Assembly (NCBI GenBank): GCA_001830645.1 | Contig: MIBM01000342.1 | Span: 172-5,355 of the forward strand | Direction of reading: 5' to 3' | Origin: Spirochaetes bacterium RIFOXYC1_FULL_54_7 | GTDB taxonomy: Bacteria > Spirochaetota > Spirochaetia > Treponematales > UBA12059 | DNA: 5,184 nucleotides | Part shown: positions 4,718 to 5,184 of the stretch, one piece after another | Numbering within the stretch: position 1 is the first letter of the stretch | How the letters are laid out: each line of letters starts with the position of its first letter | Position numbers and translations under genes: made by a program | The notes under the pieces: generated by a model | Database searches by the model: none | What the model was told of the DNA's origin: nothing | Seen by the model: only the letters and a program-made list of their open reading frames with translations

Positions 4718-4790
4718 TATAAGAGCCTGCGCTCGAGCACCCAAAGGCTGAGGGGAAACCACCGCACGCTGTAGCTACCCTGGGGACCTG

Positions 4791-5184
4791 TCAGTATCCT
4801 TCCCTGCTATTTGCATGAAGGGTTTGCAACTCTTTTCCCAGAGCTTCATCCGGATGAACCCTCAACATGTAGGCAATATACTTTTCCAGGAAAGCTTCGG
4901 TTTGAACCTCACCGGCATGGTCTCCGCAGGCCCTGGCCGCTTCGATCGAGCTGTGGGCCTTATCATACCAGGAGCGATACCTGTCCAGGATCCTGTTCCG
5001 GCTTGCCTGATCGATTCCACCCATCGATATGGCCTGGTCCCAGTAAGCCAGTCCGATATCTGCATAGCCAAGTTCGTCAAAAAGGTCACCCATGGCGATA
5101 AACACGTTTGCAAGGAGAAGAACGAAGCCGACATCACGTTTGGCCGCAAGGAGCCTGGCCACCCTGTTCAGATGCGGTATATTA
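4791..5184 (-). CDS. TPR-like helical repeat protein, C-terminal part
   Basis: The frame is open through the right edge of the window (NIPHLNRVARLLAAKRDVGF...), so only the last 130 residues are seen. A GTG at 5160-5162 is an internal codon and not necessarily a start. The segment LANVFIAMGDLFDELGYADI followed by GLAYWDQAIS has the spacing of a tetratricopeptide repeat: small residues in helix A, a G-Y turn, then an A-hx-YW-hx-AI helix B. A second helical pair follows (RYRSWYDKAHSSIEAARACG, then EVQTEAFLEKYIAYMLRV). The end is SREGY then TGA. TPR proteins are usually protein-interaction scaffolds; no catalytic motif or signal is visible and the partner is unknown. The gene converges on the aspS tail array, and no clear terminator lies between them. 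Confidence 0.65.
   Translation of the reverse strand, partial: NIPHLNRVARLLAAKRDVGFVLLLANVFIAMGDLFDELGYADIGLAYWDQAISMGGIDQASRNRILDRYRSWYDKAHSSIEAARACGDHAGEVQTEAFLEKYIAYMLRVHPDEALGKELQTLHANSREGY

Larger units (their letters stand above)
4022..4720. repeat. Array of aspS-tail repeats and palindromic modules
   Basis: About 700 bp with no convincing gene. It holds three further copies of the aspS 3' end, separated by recurring short modules. In their fullest form these are: palindrome after the stop codon, GTGCGC/GCGCAC hairpin, ACTACAAT box, a TTCC spacer, and a GC-rich hairpin that directly abuts the next tail. Spacing from tail to tail is 180 bp (aspS to copy 1), about 273 bp (copy 1 to copy 2) and 145 bp (copy 2 to copy 3). 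The copy 1 to copy 2 interval contains an extra palindrome (4261-4276) and a degenerate hairpin (4290-4302), as if a further unit lost its tail. The DNA after the real aspS stop (4022-4041) weakly matches the palindrome module, so aspS itself is effectively the first unit. No transposase, integrase or inverted-repeat-bounded element is visible. I read it as remains of repeated small insertions; the element family is unrecognised. Confidence 0.85.

Noticed and set aside
4022..4720. CRISPR array
   Set aside because: The repeats are of unequal length and spacing, contain a coding-type tail, and no uniform repeat-spacer pattern or cas gene is present.
4022..4767. Minus-strand open frames across the array
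   Set aside because: They contain only the reverse complement of the aspS tail and of the palindromes; no protein-like composition or ribosome sites.

Overview
The window looks like chromosomal DNA of a fairly GC-rich spirochaete. The main clue is the truncated substrate-binding protein at the left edge. Its export signal ends in FAAGGQE, a form familiar from Treponema/Spirochaeta binding proteins. The placement is an inference from protein style; no rRNA or marker gene is present.

Layout. (1) 1-644, minus strand: N-terminal 214 residues of a periplasmic sugar-type ABC transporter binding protein. (2) 645-963: a divergent intergenic region with a strong promoter for the binding protein, a structured leader containing palindromes, and a weaker promoter facing right. 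(3) 964-2079, plus: a diacylglycerol-kinase-family lipid kinase. (4) 2171-4021, plus: aspS, bacterial-type aspartyl-tRNA synthetase, with an almost leaderless start. (5) 4022-about 4720: a non-coding, repeat-rich array. (6) 4791-5184, minus: C-terminal part of a TPR-like helical protein that converges on the array.

The most interesting part is region 5. The last 17-25 codons of aspS reappear three times downstream (4127-4201; 4400-4420 plus 4494-4547; 4642-4692). The first two copies still spell nearly or exactly the same peptide (QKQLDELHLSIRYPDK or the PEK variant, then stop) although the DNA has changed at most third codon positions. That pattern means these tails evolved while being translated as the end of a working aspS, not as idle duplicates. 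The third full-length copy has decayed and carries internal stops. Between tails lie recurring short modules: a CGCGAG...CTCGCG palindrome just after each stop, a GTGCGC/GCGCAC hairpin, an ACTACAAT box, and a GC-rich hairpin abutting the next tail. The simplest reading is a graveyard or array of miniature elements that enter at the 3' end of aspS, bring a replacement tail and push the old tail downstream. This is analogous to phage-type insertion into the end of icd, but the units are only about 145-270 bp and no recombinase is in view. The element type is not one I recognise.

The protein-coding genes are otherwise ordinary and do not form an obvious pathway: sugar uptake, lipid phosphorylation, tRNA charging and a helical-repeat protein sit side by side with separate promoters.
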